Below, one piece after another: positions 56,006-64,000 of a stretch of DNA of 64,000 nucleotides. The notes under the pieces were generated by a model. It was not told the origin of the DNA, made no database searches, and saw nothing but the letters and a program-made list of their open reading frames with translations. Positions within the stretch are counted from its first letter, which is position 1. Every line of letters begins with the position of its first letter. The position numbers and the translations under genes are program-made. Source of the DNA: Hymenobacter sp. YIM 151500-1 (GTDB taxonomy: Bacteria; Bacteroidota; Bacteroidia; Cytophagales; Hymenobacteraceae); assembly GCF_025979885.1 (NCBI RefSeq), contig NZ_CP110139.1:2418001-2482000 (forward strand), given 5' to 3'.

Positions 56006-57948
56006 AAAGCGGCTTTGCGCTACTAGGCACCCTGCTGCTGGCGGGGCCCGCGGCACTGGCGGCCCCTGGCCCCGCGCCCAAGTACCCCGTGGCCGAGGTG
56101 CCCGCCGCCCTGCTCGAAAACGCCCACGCCGTGGTGCGCCGCCACGACGAAACCCTGGTGGTGAAGTCGGTGGGGCGCACCCAGGAAACCGTGCGCCGGG
56201 CCGTGACGGTGCTCGACGAGGCCGGGGCGCACTGGGCCACCGAGCTGGTATACTACAGCCAGCTCAACACCATCAGCTACCTGCGCGGGGCCGTGTACGA
56301 CGCCCAGGGCAAGGTGGTGCGTCAGCTCAAAACCCAGGACGTGCAGGACATCAGCCTGTCCGACGGCTTCAGCCTGGCCACCGACGCCCGCGGCCGGGCC
56401 GCCGACCTGCGCCAGCCCACCTACCCCTACACCGTGGAGTTTGAGTATGAAGTGGTATCGGCCAACCCGTTGTTCTACTCCACCTGGCGGCCCCAGCCCA
56501 CCGAGCAACTAAGCGTGGAGCAGGCTTCGTTTCGGGTGCTGATGCCGGCCGGGCTGGCCCTGCGCTACCAGGAGCGGCGCCTGCCGGCGGGCAGCGCCGT
56601 GCAGCGCAGCCAGCAGTCGGGCCAGGAGGTGTACGCTTGGGAAGTGAAAAACCTGCCGGCCCTGGAGGAAGAGCCCGACGCCCCACCCGTGGCCGAGCTG
56701 ACGCCCACCGTGCGCACCGCGCCTACCGAGTTTGAGGTGGAAGGCCACGCCGGCCGGCTCACGTCCTGGGCCGAGCTGAGCCGCTGGACCTACGAGCTGA
56801 ACGCCGGCCGCAGTGAGTTGCCGCCCGCCTTACAGCTGGGCATGAAGGCCCTGGTGCAGGGCGAGAAAGACGAGCGGGCCCGCATTCAGAAGGTGTACGA
56901 GTACTTGCAGGCCACCACGCGCTACGTGTCCATTCAACTGGGCTTGGGCGGGTGGCAGACGTTTCCGGCCGCCTCAGTGGCCAGCAACGGCTACGGCGAC
57001 TGTAAGGCCCTAACCAACTACTGCCAGGCCCTGCTGGGCGCGGCCGGCATCCGGGCCCACGCGGCCCTGGTGCGCGCCGGCCGCGACGAGCACGACATCC
57101 GCACCGATTTTCCCAGCTCCCAGTTCAACCACGTGGTGCTGTGCGTGCCCCTCACCCAGAGCCCCCGCCCCGATACCGTGTGGCTGGAGTGCACCAGCCA
57201 AACCAACCCCTTCGGCTACATGGGCGGCTTCACGGGCAACCGCCACGCTCTGCTGCTGCTGCCCGAAGGCGGCCGGCTGGTAGCCACGCCCCGCTACGGC
57301 GCCGCCGAAAACCGCCGCAGCCGCCGCGCCGAGGTGCGCCTCGACGCCCAGGGCAACGCCACGGCCACCCTGCGCACCCTGCGCACCGGCCTGGAGTACG
57401 ACGCCGTATCGGGCCTGCCGGGCCTGCCGGCTGCCGAGCAGAAAAAGCACATCGGCGACCGGCTGAGTTTACCCAACTTCACCCTGACCAAAGTGGGCTT
57501 CCGGCCCCTGCCCGAAACCGCCCCGGTGCCGGGCCTGGTCGAGACGCTGGAGCTGGCCCTGCCCGGCCTGGCCCCGCCCAGCGGCCGGCGCATGTTCTTG
57601 ACGCCCAACCTGCTCAGCCGCCAGCCCTCCCCACGGGCGGCCGTGGGCGAGCGGCAAGCCGACATCTGGCTCGACCACGCCTACTCTCACGCCGACACCG
57701 TGCGCCTGCACGTGCCGGCCGGCTTCCGGCCCGAGCAGCTGCCGGCCCCGGTGCAGCTTAGCACGGCCTTTGGCACCTACAGCAGCCAGCTCCGCGCCCT
57801 GCCCGATGGCACCCTGGAGTACGTGCGCCAGCTCACCCTGCCCCGCACCCGCTTCGCCCGCGCCGAGTACCCGGCCTACCTGGAGTTCCGCCGCAAAATC
57901 AGCGCCGCCGACAAAGCCCAGCTGGTGCTGGTGCGGTCTGACTCGTGA
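56002..57948 (+). CDS. DUF3857/transglutaminase-like protein, apparently active
   Basis: 648 residues. Signal peptide MKSGFALLGTLLLAGPAALA. DUF3857 domain (LVVKSVGRTQETVRRAVTVL, ISYLRGAVYDAQGKVVRQLK, YPYTVEFEYEVVSANPLFYS). The transglutaminase core keeps all three catalytic positions: Cys in SNGYGDCKALTNYCQALLG (about 331), His in FNHVVLCVP (about 374) and an acid in WLECTSQTNPFGYMGGF (about 393, Glu instead of Asp). Periplasmic, probably protein cross-linking or peptide-bond cleavage; the family function is unknown. Starts ATG within the stop region of the first gene (ATGA overlap), so the pair is co-translated. Confidence 0.92.
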   Translation: MKSGFALLGTLLLAGPAALAAPGPAPKYPVAEVPAALLENAHAVVRRHDETLVVKSVGRTQETVRRAVTVLDEAGAHWATELVYYSQLNTISYLRGAVYDAQGKVVRQLKTQDVQDISLSDGFSLATDARGRAADLRQPTYPYTVEFEYEVVSANPLFYSTWRPQPTEQLSVEQASFRVLMPAGLALRYQERRLPAGSAVQRSQQSGQEVYAWEVKNLPALEEEPDAPPVAELTPTVRTAPTEFEVEGHAGRLTSWAELSRWTYELNAGRSELPPALQLGMKALVQGEKDERARIQKVYEYLQATTRYVSIQLGLGGWQTFPAASVASNGYGDCKALTNYCQALLGAAGIRAHAALVRAGRDEHDIRTDFPSSQFNHVVLCVPLTQSPRPDTVWLECTSQTNPFGYMGGFTGNRHALLLLPEGGRLVATPRYGAAENRRSRRAEVRLDAQGNATATLRTLRTGLEYDAVSGLPGLPAAEQKKHIGDRLSLPNFTLTKVGFRPLPETAPVPGLVETLELALPGLAPPSGRRMFLTPNLLSRQPSPRAAVGERQADIWLDHAYSHADTVRLHVPAGFRPEQLPAPVQLSTAFGTYSSQLRALPDGTLEYVRQLTLPRTRFARAEYPAYLEFRRKISAADKAQLVLVRSDS

Positions 57949-58030
57949 GGTAGCGCTCAGCTTGCGCACGAGCGAAGCGAGTGGCTACGCGGCTGACGAA
58001 TAGTGGCACTGACGACGGGAACTGGCGCAA

Positions 58031-58207
58031 CTGGCGCGAGTTTAGCGCAGCGTAACTCGTGCCTGAGCATGAGGTGGAGGCTGCGCCTCCACTGCCGCGC
58101 AGCGGCAAGCAGAAACCGGGCCGTGCTGGCGAGTATCGTTCTAACGTGGGGAGGCGCAGCCTCCCGTCATTCTTGGCACGAGTTACGCTGCGCTAAACTC
58201 GCGCCAG
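58031..58207. repeat. 33-bp perfect inverted repeat element (MITE-like)
   Basis: Arm 58031-58063 (CTGGCGCGAGTTTAGCGCAG... to GTGCC) is exactly complementary to 58175-58207. The 111-bp centre contains further short inverted pieces (GGAGGCTGCGCCTCC and GGAGGCGCAGCCTCC). No coding capacity. Confidence 0.88.
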
Positions 58208-58249
58208 TACCCGGTAACCTTGTACTGGTAACAGAAAAACAAATCTTAA

Positions 58250-58287
58250 AAAAAGCTTCTGCCGCTGTAGTGCGGTGGGGGCTTTTT
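58250..58287 (+). terminator. terminator hairpin (G-U rich stem)
   Basis: In RNA, AAAAAGCTTCTGCCGC pairs fully with GCGGTGGGGGCTTTTT when G-U pairs are counted; loop tgtagt; T-run at the 3' side. It is 300 nt after the transglutaminase genes and may also stop readthrough into the protease gene. Confidence 0.65.
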
Positions 58288-58410
58288 CGTTTGTAGAAGG
58301 GCTCTTGCTGCTTGGCAGCACCTGAGTACGCGCGAGTCGCAGTACCTTGGGCACCAACAACCACCGCGCCGGTTTTGCCGGCGTTCCGGCTAGCTGATAT
58401 CTGCTTTTCT

Positions 58411-61400
58411 ATGCTCTCGTCTTCTACTTGCCTGCTTCGATGTGCCGGGCGCTTTGCGCTGGCGGGGATGTTGTTGTTGATGGCCGGCCGAACCCAGGCC
58501 CAGCAGGTGCTGTGGGCCGATGCCCCGCGCCTGCCCCAGGCTGCCCGGCCGGCCGCGCAACCGTTGTCGTTTTACCGGGCGGTGGATTTCCGACTGGATG
58601 CCCTACGTCAGACCTTACAGGCGGCTCCGCCCGCCGATGCGGCCCGGCGCGGAGTCAGTCTGGTGGTCGTGTCGCTGCCCCTGCCCGATGGTACTTCCCA
58701 GCGCTTCCGGGTGGAGGCGGCGGCGGTGATGCACCCGCAGCTGGCCGCCCGCTACCCCGCCATCCAGACCTACGCCGCCCAGGGCCTCGACGACCCCACG
58801 GCCACGGCCCGCCTCGATATAACCCCTGCCGGCTTCCACGCCCAGATTCTGGCCGCCGACAAAACCGTGTACATCGACCCGGTGGCGGGCAGCCCGGAAA
58901 CTCATCGGGTATTTGAGCGCCGCGCTATGGCGGCCAGGCCCTTCGGGTGCGCCACGCCGGCTGGTGCGGCCGCCGCGGACCGCTCCCGGACGGCGGCCCG
59001 GCCCAACGGGGCCCAGCTGCGCACTTTCCGGCTGGCCCTGGCTTGCACCGGCGAGTACGCCACCTACCACGGCGGCACCAAGCAGAGCGCCCTGGCGGCC
59101 ATGGTCACGTCCATCAACCGCGTCAATGGCATTTATGAGCGGGAGCTGGCCGTGCGGATGGTGCTGGTGCCCAACACGGATGAGCTGATTTACTTGAACG
59201 GCACCACCGACCCCTACACCAACACCAACGGCTCGGCCATGCTGGACCAGAACCAGACCACCGTGGACCAGCGCATCGGGGCGGGCAGCTACGACGTGGG
59301 GCACGTGTTTAGCACCGGGGGCGGAGGCATTGCCCGCGTGGCTTCGGTGTGCGAGGCCGGTGATAAAGCACGCGGCGTAACCGGCTTCGCCACGCCCGAA
59401 ACCGACGCCTTCGACGTGGATTTCGTGGCCCACGAAATCGGCCACCAGTTCGGCGCCGACCACACGTTCAACAGCGACAAAGAAGCCTGCTCGGGCGTCA
59501 ACCGCACGCCGGAGTCGGCCTACGAGCCGGGCTCGGGCTCCACCATCATGGCCTACGCCGGCATCTGCGGCACCGACAACCTCCAGCCCAACTCCGACCC
59601 CTACTTCCATTCCCGCAGCTACGACCAGATTCTGGACCACCTGGCTGGGGCCGGCAGCTGCGGCATCAGCACCCCCACCGGCAACCGTGCCCCGGCCGTA
59701 AATGCCGGCCGCAACTTCCGCATTCCGGTGGGCACGCCCTTTGTGCTGACCGGCTCCGCCACCGACCCCGACGGCGACGGGCTGACCTTTGCCTGGGAGC
59801 AGTACAACCTGGGCCCGGCCGGCAGTGTTACCGCCCCCACCGGCGACGCGCCCCTGTTCCGGGCCCTGCCACCCACCGCTTCGGCCAGCCGCACGTTTCC
59901 GCGCCTGGCTAACCTGCTGACCGGGGCGCCGTCGGTGGGCGAGGTGCTGCCCACCACGGGGCGGCGCCTGGTGTTCCGGCTGGTGGCCCGCGACAACCGC
60001 GCCGGCGGCGGGGGCGTAGCCTATGACTCTATGCACGTGGTGGTAGTGCCCACGGCGGGGCCGTTTGTGGTGCAGGCGCCCAACACGGCCGCCGCCACCT
60101 GGCAGGCTGGGGCACCTCAGCAAGTGCTTTGGGACGTAGCCGGCACGGCCCAGGCTGCCGTGGGAGCCGCGCAGGTTGACATTCTGCTCTCGACGGACGG
60201 CGGCCTCACCTACCCCATCACCCTGGCCGCGGCCACCCCCAACGACGGCTGCGAAACCCTTACGCTGCCTGCCAGCGTGGCGGCCACCGCCCAGGCCCGC
60301 ATTCGGGTGCAGGCCACGGGCGGCATCTTCTTCGACGTTTCCAACCAAAACTTTACCATTCAGCCTCTGAGCGGCCCGGCGTTTTTCCTGCGCGGACCGG
60401 CTTGCGGGGCGGCGGCTTTGCAGCTGTGCCCCGGCAACACCGCCAGCACGACCGTGGGAACGGGCGCCTTGCAGGGCTTCACGGGGCAGCTCACGCTGAG
60501 CGCCGACAACCTGCCCACCGGCCTGACGGCCACGTTTAACTCCGCCACTGTGGCGGCCGGGGCCGAAGCCACCGTCACCTTCACGGCGGGCGCCAACACG
60601 CCGTCGGGGACGTACCAGGTGGCGGTGAAGGGCAGCAGCGGCGGCCAGACCCGCACCGTGGAAGTGCCCCTGACCGTGCTGCCCGCGGCCCGGCAGGCTC
60701 CCGCCGTTACATTTCCGGCGGCGGGCAGCACGGCTACTCTGCTACGGCCGCGCATTACGTGGGGCGCCGTTGCCAATGCCAGCGCCTACGAGGTGCAGAT
60801 AGCCACCGATGCCGCCTTCACCACCCTCGTACTCAACCAGCCTAGCGTGGCGGGCACGGCTTTGGTGCCGGGCGCGGGCGTGCTGCGCCCGGCCACCGGC
60901 TATTTCCTGCGGGTGCGGGCCCTGAGCACTTGCGGGCCGGGCCCGTACTCGGCCCCGTTGGCTTTCCGCACGGGCATTGTCAACTGCCAAACCTACCTGG
61001 CCGCTTCGGTGCCGGTGGCTTTGCCCAGCGCCAGCCCGTTTGTCGTCAGCTCCACGGTTACCGTGACCAGCTCGGACCGCGTGACCAGCCTGCGGGTGCG
61101 CGACCTGGCCCTGACCCACGCCAATGCCGGGGAGCTGGAAATTACGCTGACCAATCCGGCCGGGCGACGGGCCGTGCTGCTGCCGCGCCAGTGCGCGGGG
61201 TCGGGGACCTTGTCGTTGACCTTCGACGAAACGGCCGCTGGACCCCTGCCCTGCCCGCCTGCGGCCGGCGCCACCGTGCGTCCCGCTGCGTCCTTGCTCG
61301 ACTTGCTCAACAGCCCCGCCCAGGGCACCTGGACCCTGACCATTGCCGACAACGCCGCGGGCAACGGTGGCACGCTCACGGGCTGGAGCCTGGAGCTGTG

Positions 61401-61974
61401 CACGATGCTGGAGCCGCCCGCCCCGCCCTCCGACCTCACCGTCGTGCAAACCGGCCCCGATGCCAGCCCCGTTGCCAACCTCACCTGGACCGACAACTCC
61501 CCCAACGAAACCGGTTTTGAAATCGAACGGTCGGCCACTGGCCCCGACGGGTTTGTGCGCCTGGCCACGGCGGGCCCGAACGTTACTTCCTACGAAGACG
61601 CGCTGCGGGCCAATGGCACGTACTGCTACCGGGTGCGGGCCGTGGGTGCCAACGGCGTATCGGCTTACTCCAACGAGGGATGCCTGACCCTGACGAACGT
61701 TCCGCCCCAGGCGTCCAGTGTGCTGGCCGGCCTCAGCGTGTGGCCCAATCCGGGCACGGGCTTGTTTGAGCTGAAGCTGGACAACGACCGGGAGGGCACC
61801 GTCACCCTGCGCGTGCTCGACGCCGTGGGCCGCATCATCAGCACCCAAACCCTGACCAAAACCACAGTTACGGCGCAGCTACCGCTGGACCTGCGCCGCC
61901 TCGGCGCCGGCCTCTACCTCCTGCACCTCACTGCCGCGGGCGAGTCGGAAGTGGTGCGGGTGGTGAAGGAATAA
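58411..61974 (+). CDS. T9SS-secreted reprolysin-type metalloprotease
   Basis: 1187 residues from ATG at 58411 (MLSSSTCLLRCAGRFALAGM, signal peptide to RTQAQ). A propeptide-like part is followed by a reprolysin (M12B-like) catalytic domain with zinc site DFVAHEIGHQFGADHTF (about 337-353) and a downstream Met-turn-like IMAYAGICG. Then Ig/Fn3-like repeats (for example RNFRIPVGTPFVLTGSATDP, DLTVVQTGPDASPVANLTWT), a proprotein-convertase P-like beta domain (TSLRVRDLALTHANAGELEI, near 890-1000), an Fn3 domain (1000-1095) and a C-terminal T9SS type A sorting domain (about 1105-1187: LSVWPNPGTGLFELKLDNDR, GRIISTQTLTKTT, GLYLLHLTAAG). It should be exported through the type IX system to the cell surface or medium. 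Confidence 0.93.
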   Translation: MLSSSTCLLRCAGRFALAGMLLLMAGRTQAQQVLWADAPRLPQAARPAAQPLSFYRAVDFRLDALRQTLQAAPPADAARRGVSLVVVSLPLPDGTSQRFRVEAAAVMHPQLAARYPAIQTYAAQGLDDPTATARLDITPAGFHAQILAADKTVYIDPVAGSPETHRVFERRAMAARPFGCATPAGAAAADRSRTAARPNGAQLRTFRLALACTGEYATYHGGTKQSALAAMVTSINRVNGIYERELAVRMVLVPNTDELIYLNGTTDPYTNTNGSAMLDQNQTTVDQRIGAGSYDVGHVFSTGGGGIARVASVCEAGDKARGVTGFATPETDAFDVDFVAHEIGHQFGADHTFNSDKEACSGVNRTPESAYEPGSGSTIMAYAGICGTDNLQPNSDPYFHSRSYDQILDHLAGAGSCGISTPTGNRAPAVNAGRNFRIPVGTPFVLTGSATDPDGDGLTFAWEQYNLGPAGSVTAPTGDAPLFRALPPTASASRTFPRLANLLTGAPSVGEVLPTTGRRLVFRLVARDNRAGGGGVAYDSMHVVVVPTAGPFVVQAPNTAAATWQAGAPQQVLWDVAGTAQAAVGAAQVDILLSTDGGLTYPITLAAATPNDGCETLTLPASVAATAQARIRVQATGGIFFDVSNQNFTIQPLSGPAFFLRGPACGAAALQLCPGNTASTTVGTGALQGFTGQLTLSADNLPTGLTATFNSATVAAGAEATVTFTAGANTPSGTYQVAVKGSSGGQTRTVEVPLTVLPAARQAPAVTFPAAGSTATLLRPRITWGAVANASAYEVQIATDAAFTTLVLNQPSVAGTALVPGAGVLRPATGYFLRVRALSTCGPGPYSAPLAFRTGIVNCQTYLAASVPVALPSASPFVVSSTVTVTSSDRVTSLRVRDLALTHANAGELEITLTNPAGRRAVLLPRQCAGSGTLSLTFDETAAGPLPCPPAAGATVRPAASLLDLLNSPAQGTWTLTIADNAAGNGGTLTGWSLELCTMLEPPAPPSDLTVVQTGPDASPVANLTWTDNSPNETGFEIERSATGPDGFVRLATAGPNVTSYEDALRANGTYCYRVRAVGANGVSAYSNEGCLTLTNVPPQASSVLAGLSVWPNPGTGLFELKLDNDREGTVTLRVLDAVGRIISTQTLTKTTVTAQLPLDLRRLGAGLYLLHLTAAGESEVVRVVKE

Positions 61975-62135
61975 GTGACAGGTAACAAGTAGCATGTCAT
62001 GCTGAGCTTGTCGAAGCATCTCTACTGCGGGCTAACTCCAATTGTGAGGACGAAGCGGGAGAGATGCTTGCCTGCGGCGACCTTCGGTTCGACTCCGCCT
62101 CCAGCTTCGCTCAGCAGGACGTTTACTTATCTGCA
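61975..62135. repeat. imperfect inverted repeat between protease and barrel genes
   Basis: GTCATGCTGAGCTTGTCGAAGCATCTCTAC near 61995-62025 (in parts) is answered near 62058-62122 by GAGAGATGCTTG and CTCAGCAGGACG with an inserted stretch between. This looks like a decayed copy of a dispersed hairpin repeat; it may act as a terminator for both convergent genes. Confidence 0.6.
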
Positions 62136-64000
62136 CTAAAACCGATACCGCACCTGGGCTTTCACCTCCGAGCGGCGGGGGCCCTGGATTTCCTCCAGGC
62201 CGGAGCCGACGGTGCGCTGGTGGCGGTAGTGGGTGTCGGCGTAGCGGAGCCAGAGGGTGAGGTGGCGGCTGATTTCCACCTGGGCCAGGGCGTAGGCGCG
62301 GGTGCCACGGCCGGCCAGGGCGGGCACGGAGAAGGCGTAGAGCACGTCTTGCTCGAACACGTACTGGCGGGTGTCGTAGTCGTCGGTGTCGAAGAGGGCG
62401 TAGCGGGCCGAGAGGCGCAGACGCGGCAGGGGCGTCACGGTTACATCCTGGGCCAGCACGAAGCCGCGGCGGCGCGGGCCCAGGTCTTCGCTGTACTGGG
62501 TGCCTTGCAGGCGGGTGCGCAGGCTGAGCGTGGGCGTGGGGCTGGCGTCGTAGAACAAGAGCAGGCTGCGGCGCTGGGTGGGTACGGGCAGGGGCACGGG
62601 GCGCAGCGTGTCGGCGTTGAGGGCCTTGGTGCGCTGGCGCAGCTGCACGTAGAGCAGGCTGGTTTTGCTGGGGCTGAAGGTGAGGCGCACCAGCCAGTCG
62701 TGGCCGGTGCTGGGGGCGCCCACCCGGTAGCGCAGCCACGGGAAGCGGAACTGGTCGTAGTAGGCGGCTACTTCCCAGCGCGAAGCGGGCCGCAGCTTCA
62801 GGCCCAGGTACAGGCCGTTTTCGTTGCTATTGCGGGTGTTTTCGCTGAGTGCGTTGCCGTAGAGGCTGTGGAAGTGGCGGGCGTAGCGGCGGTAGAGCAC
62901 GGCCACGTCGGCGGCGGGGCTGAGGCTGGCCAGCAGGCCGTTCACGGTGCCCAGGCCGCCGCTGCTGGAGCGGGCCGTTTCGCCGAACAGCAGCAGGTTG
63001 CGCCACACGTAGCTGTAGTGCGCGCCCAGCGCCAGGTTGCGCCGCCCCCGAAACTCATAGACATTGTAGGGCTCAGGCCGCCGCTGCAAGGGCTTATCAA
63101 ACAACGTATTGACGGCCGTGAGGCCGGCCGCGAAGTCGCCGCCCGTGCTGGTGTAGCCCAGGTGGCCGCCCAGCACGGTTTCGCGCAGGGCCTGGCGGTT
63201 GCGCAGCTCGGTGGGCGTGCGGTGGAAGCCGGTCAGGAGCAGGCCCGACGAAAACTCGTCGAACCCGGCTAGGGAGTCGGCCGGGAGCTGCACGGTGGCA
63301 TCGGCGCGGCGGTGGCTGGCGAAGCCCGTGACCTGCACTCGGGGCAGCACCTGCACCGTGGCGGCTGCGCCCCGGAAAAACGTGTTTTCCAGCACCGAGG
63401 AGTAGGGCCGCACGCCCACCGAGCTGCGCCGTAGGGTGGTTATGGTTTCGGCCCCCTTGCCCACCGCCAGCCCCGAGGACAGCAGCAGCCCTTGCCCGAA
63501 TTGCAGCTGATAATCACCTAGAGCCAGGGTTTTCAATCGGCCCCGCTCCTGCACTACAAAGTGGGCCGAGTAAAAGTCGGCGCCGTAGCGGCGGGTGGCG
63601 GGGTCCCAGGTCAGCGCCTCGCCGGCGTCTTTCTCAGCCGTGAAGCCCAGGCTGAAGTCCTTGGCGTGGCTGACGCGGTAGCGCACCAGCAGCTTGTCGG
63701 GGGAGCCCAGGTAGCGGGTGGCCGGCGCCCCGCCGCGCACGGTGTCGGGGGCGGCGTAGCCGCGGCGGTCCTGGAGCACCCGCTCGTAGCGCAGAAACAG
63801 GGCGTTGTTGTCTTCGCGGCGGATGCGCTGCCACAGCGGCCCCAGCCCCGCCGGCCCACTGGCCTGCACCGTCACGAAGGGCAGCACGCGGTAGATGGTC
63901 CGCAAATCAAAACCCTCCACACTTTGCAGCTCATACACGCTCAGCAGCGGCCCCAGCTGCTGGCGGTGGCTGAGCAGAGCCGTAATCTGGGTTTCGGACA
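62136..64000 (-). CDS. outer-membrane beta-barrel protein with HhH-like N-terminus, 5' end outside window
   Basis: At least 620 residues. The frame is open to the window end (SETQITALLSHRQQLGPLLS precedes the VYELQSVEGFDLRTIYRVLP segment, a helix-hairpin-helix-like pattern). The bulk is a beta barrel with strands such as DKLLVRYRVSHAKDFSLGFT, LALGDYQLQFGQGLLLSSGL, NLALGAHYSYVWRNLLLFGE, HLTLWLRYADTHYRHQRT, ending VKAQVRYRF with the terminal Phe typical of outer-membrane proteins. Large HhH-plus-barrel proteins of this kind are common in Bacteroidota; their role is unknown. Convergent with the protease gene. Confidence 0.82.
   Translation of the reverse strand, partial: SETQITALLSHRQQLGPLLSVYELQSVEGFDLRTIYRVLPFVTVQASGPAGLGPLWQRIRREDNNALFLRYERVLQDRRGYAAPDTVRGGAPATRYLGSPDKLLVRYRVSHAKDFSLGFTAEKDAGEALTWDPATRRYGADFYSAHFVVQERGRLKTLALGDYQLQFGQGLLLSSGLAVGKGAETITTLRRSSVGVRPYSSVLENTFFRGAAATVQVLPRVQVTGFASHRRADATVQLPADSLAGFDEFSSGLLLTGFHRTPTELRNRQALRETVLGGHLGYTSTGGDFAAGLTAVNTLFDKPLQRRPEPYNVYEFRGRRNLALGAHYSYVWRNLLLFGETARSSSGGLGTVNGLLASLSPAADVAVLYRRYARHFHSLYGNALSENTRNSNENGLYLGLKLRPASRWEVAAYYDQFRFPWLRYRVGAPSTGHDWLVRLTFSPSKTSLLYVQLRQRTKALNADTLRPVPLPVPTQRRSLLLFYDASPTPTLSLRTRLQGTQYSEDLGPRRRGFVLAQDVTVTPLPRLRLSARYALFDTDDYDTRQYVFEQDVLYAFSVPALAGRGTRAYALAQVEISRHLTLWLRYADTHYRHQRTVGSGLEEIQGPRRSEVKAQVRYRF

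Larger units (their letters stand above)
57949..58410. other. intergenic region with long inverted repeat and a terminator
   Basis: About 460 bp without a gene. It holds the 33-bp inverted repeat (58031-58207), smaller inner palindromes rich in GCAGCCTCC/GGAGGCTGC, and a terminator hairpin at 58250-58287. The rest up to the ATG at 58411 has no recognisable part. Confidence 0.6.

Noticed and set aside
58615..60348. Long minus-strand ORF opposite the protease gene
   Set aside because: Low-complexity Gly/Arg/His/Val-rich translation mirrors GC-rich codons of the T9SS protease; no domain, and the plus strand has clear motifs.
62064..63272. Plus-strand ORF of 402 residues opposite the barrel gene
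   Set aside because: Ala/Gly/Val/Gln-rich shadow; the minus frame encodes barrel strands and ends with a terminal Phe.

Overview
The window looks like chromosomal DNA of a GC-rich Bacteroidota bacterium, most probably Hymenobacter or a close relative (Hymenobacteraceae). This is inferred from gene content: an Oar-like TonB-dependent receptor, a reprolysin-type protease ending in a type IX secretion (T9SS) sorting domain, DUF3857/transglutaminase proteins, the TssD tube protein typical of Bacteroidota type VI secretion (T6SS subtype iii), promoter boxes of the form TAnnTTTG, and a tRNA gene without an encoded CCA. No rRNA, CRISPR array or prophage was seen.

Layout. (1) 1-23.5 kb is a surface-polysaccharide island: an ABC exporter (cut by the window edge), six glycosyltransferases, an acyltransferase-3 protein, a SAM methyltransferase, a Wzm/Wzt export pair, FdtA/FdtB plus a GNAT acetyltransferase (probably dTDP-Fuc3NAc-type sugar), UDP-xylose synthesis (Ugd plus UDP-glucuronate decarboxylase) and an AsnB-type asparagine synthetase. 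An IS1-like element, an HTH gene and a coiled-coil gene interrupt it at 4.7-6.7 kb. Base composition is mosaic, with AT-rich blocks at 1-4.4 kb and about 10.75-13.84 kb; the second begins and ends inside genes. (2) 23.6-34.9 kb is mostly housekeeping: acyl-CoA-binding protein, GlcD-like oxidoreductase, NlpC/P60 lipoprotein, TonB receptor, tRNA-Ala(GGC), cysK/cysE, cupin, HEAT-cyclophilin lipoprotein. (3) 35-49.7 kb carries a glycosyltransferase, lipoproteins, a DUF433/DUF5615 pair, an ABC exporter, a degenerate NERD-like coiled-coil protein, a sugar-dehydrogenase-like lipoprotein, an alcohol-dehydrogenase remnant, catalase and an MFS transporter, separated by large palindromic repeats. (4) 49.9-53.8 kb is a polymorphic-toxin locus: a TssD (Hcp-like) protein fused to a WHH-type nuclease, a SUKH immunity gene, an orphan toxin cassette whose 5' end repeats 133 bp of the tssD gene, and probable immunity genes. 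(5) 53.9-64 kb holds two tandem DUF3857/transglutaminase genes (the first with lost catalytic residues), a large T9SS-secreted metalloprotease, and an outer-membrane barrel-like protein cut by the window end.

The most interesting items are the T6SS effector locus with its orphan cassette and recombination-length repeat; an array of 15-bp dyads spaced at exactly 21 bp (49,668-49,892) whose last unit is the loop of a terminator; families of nested palindromic repeats with octamer arrays in opposite orientation about 6 kb apart; CGGATT repeats that start right at stop codons; and an imported AT-rich segment that replaces the substrate-recognition half of Wzt together with a methyltransferase.
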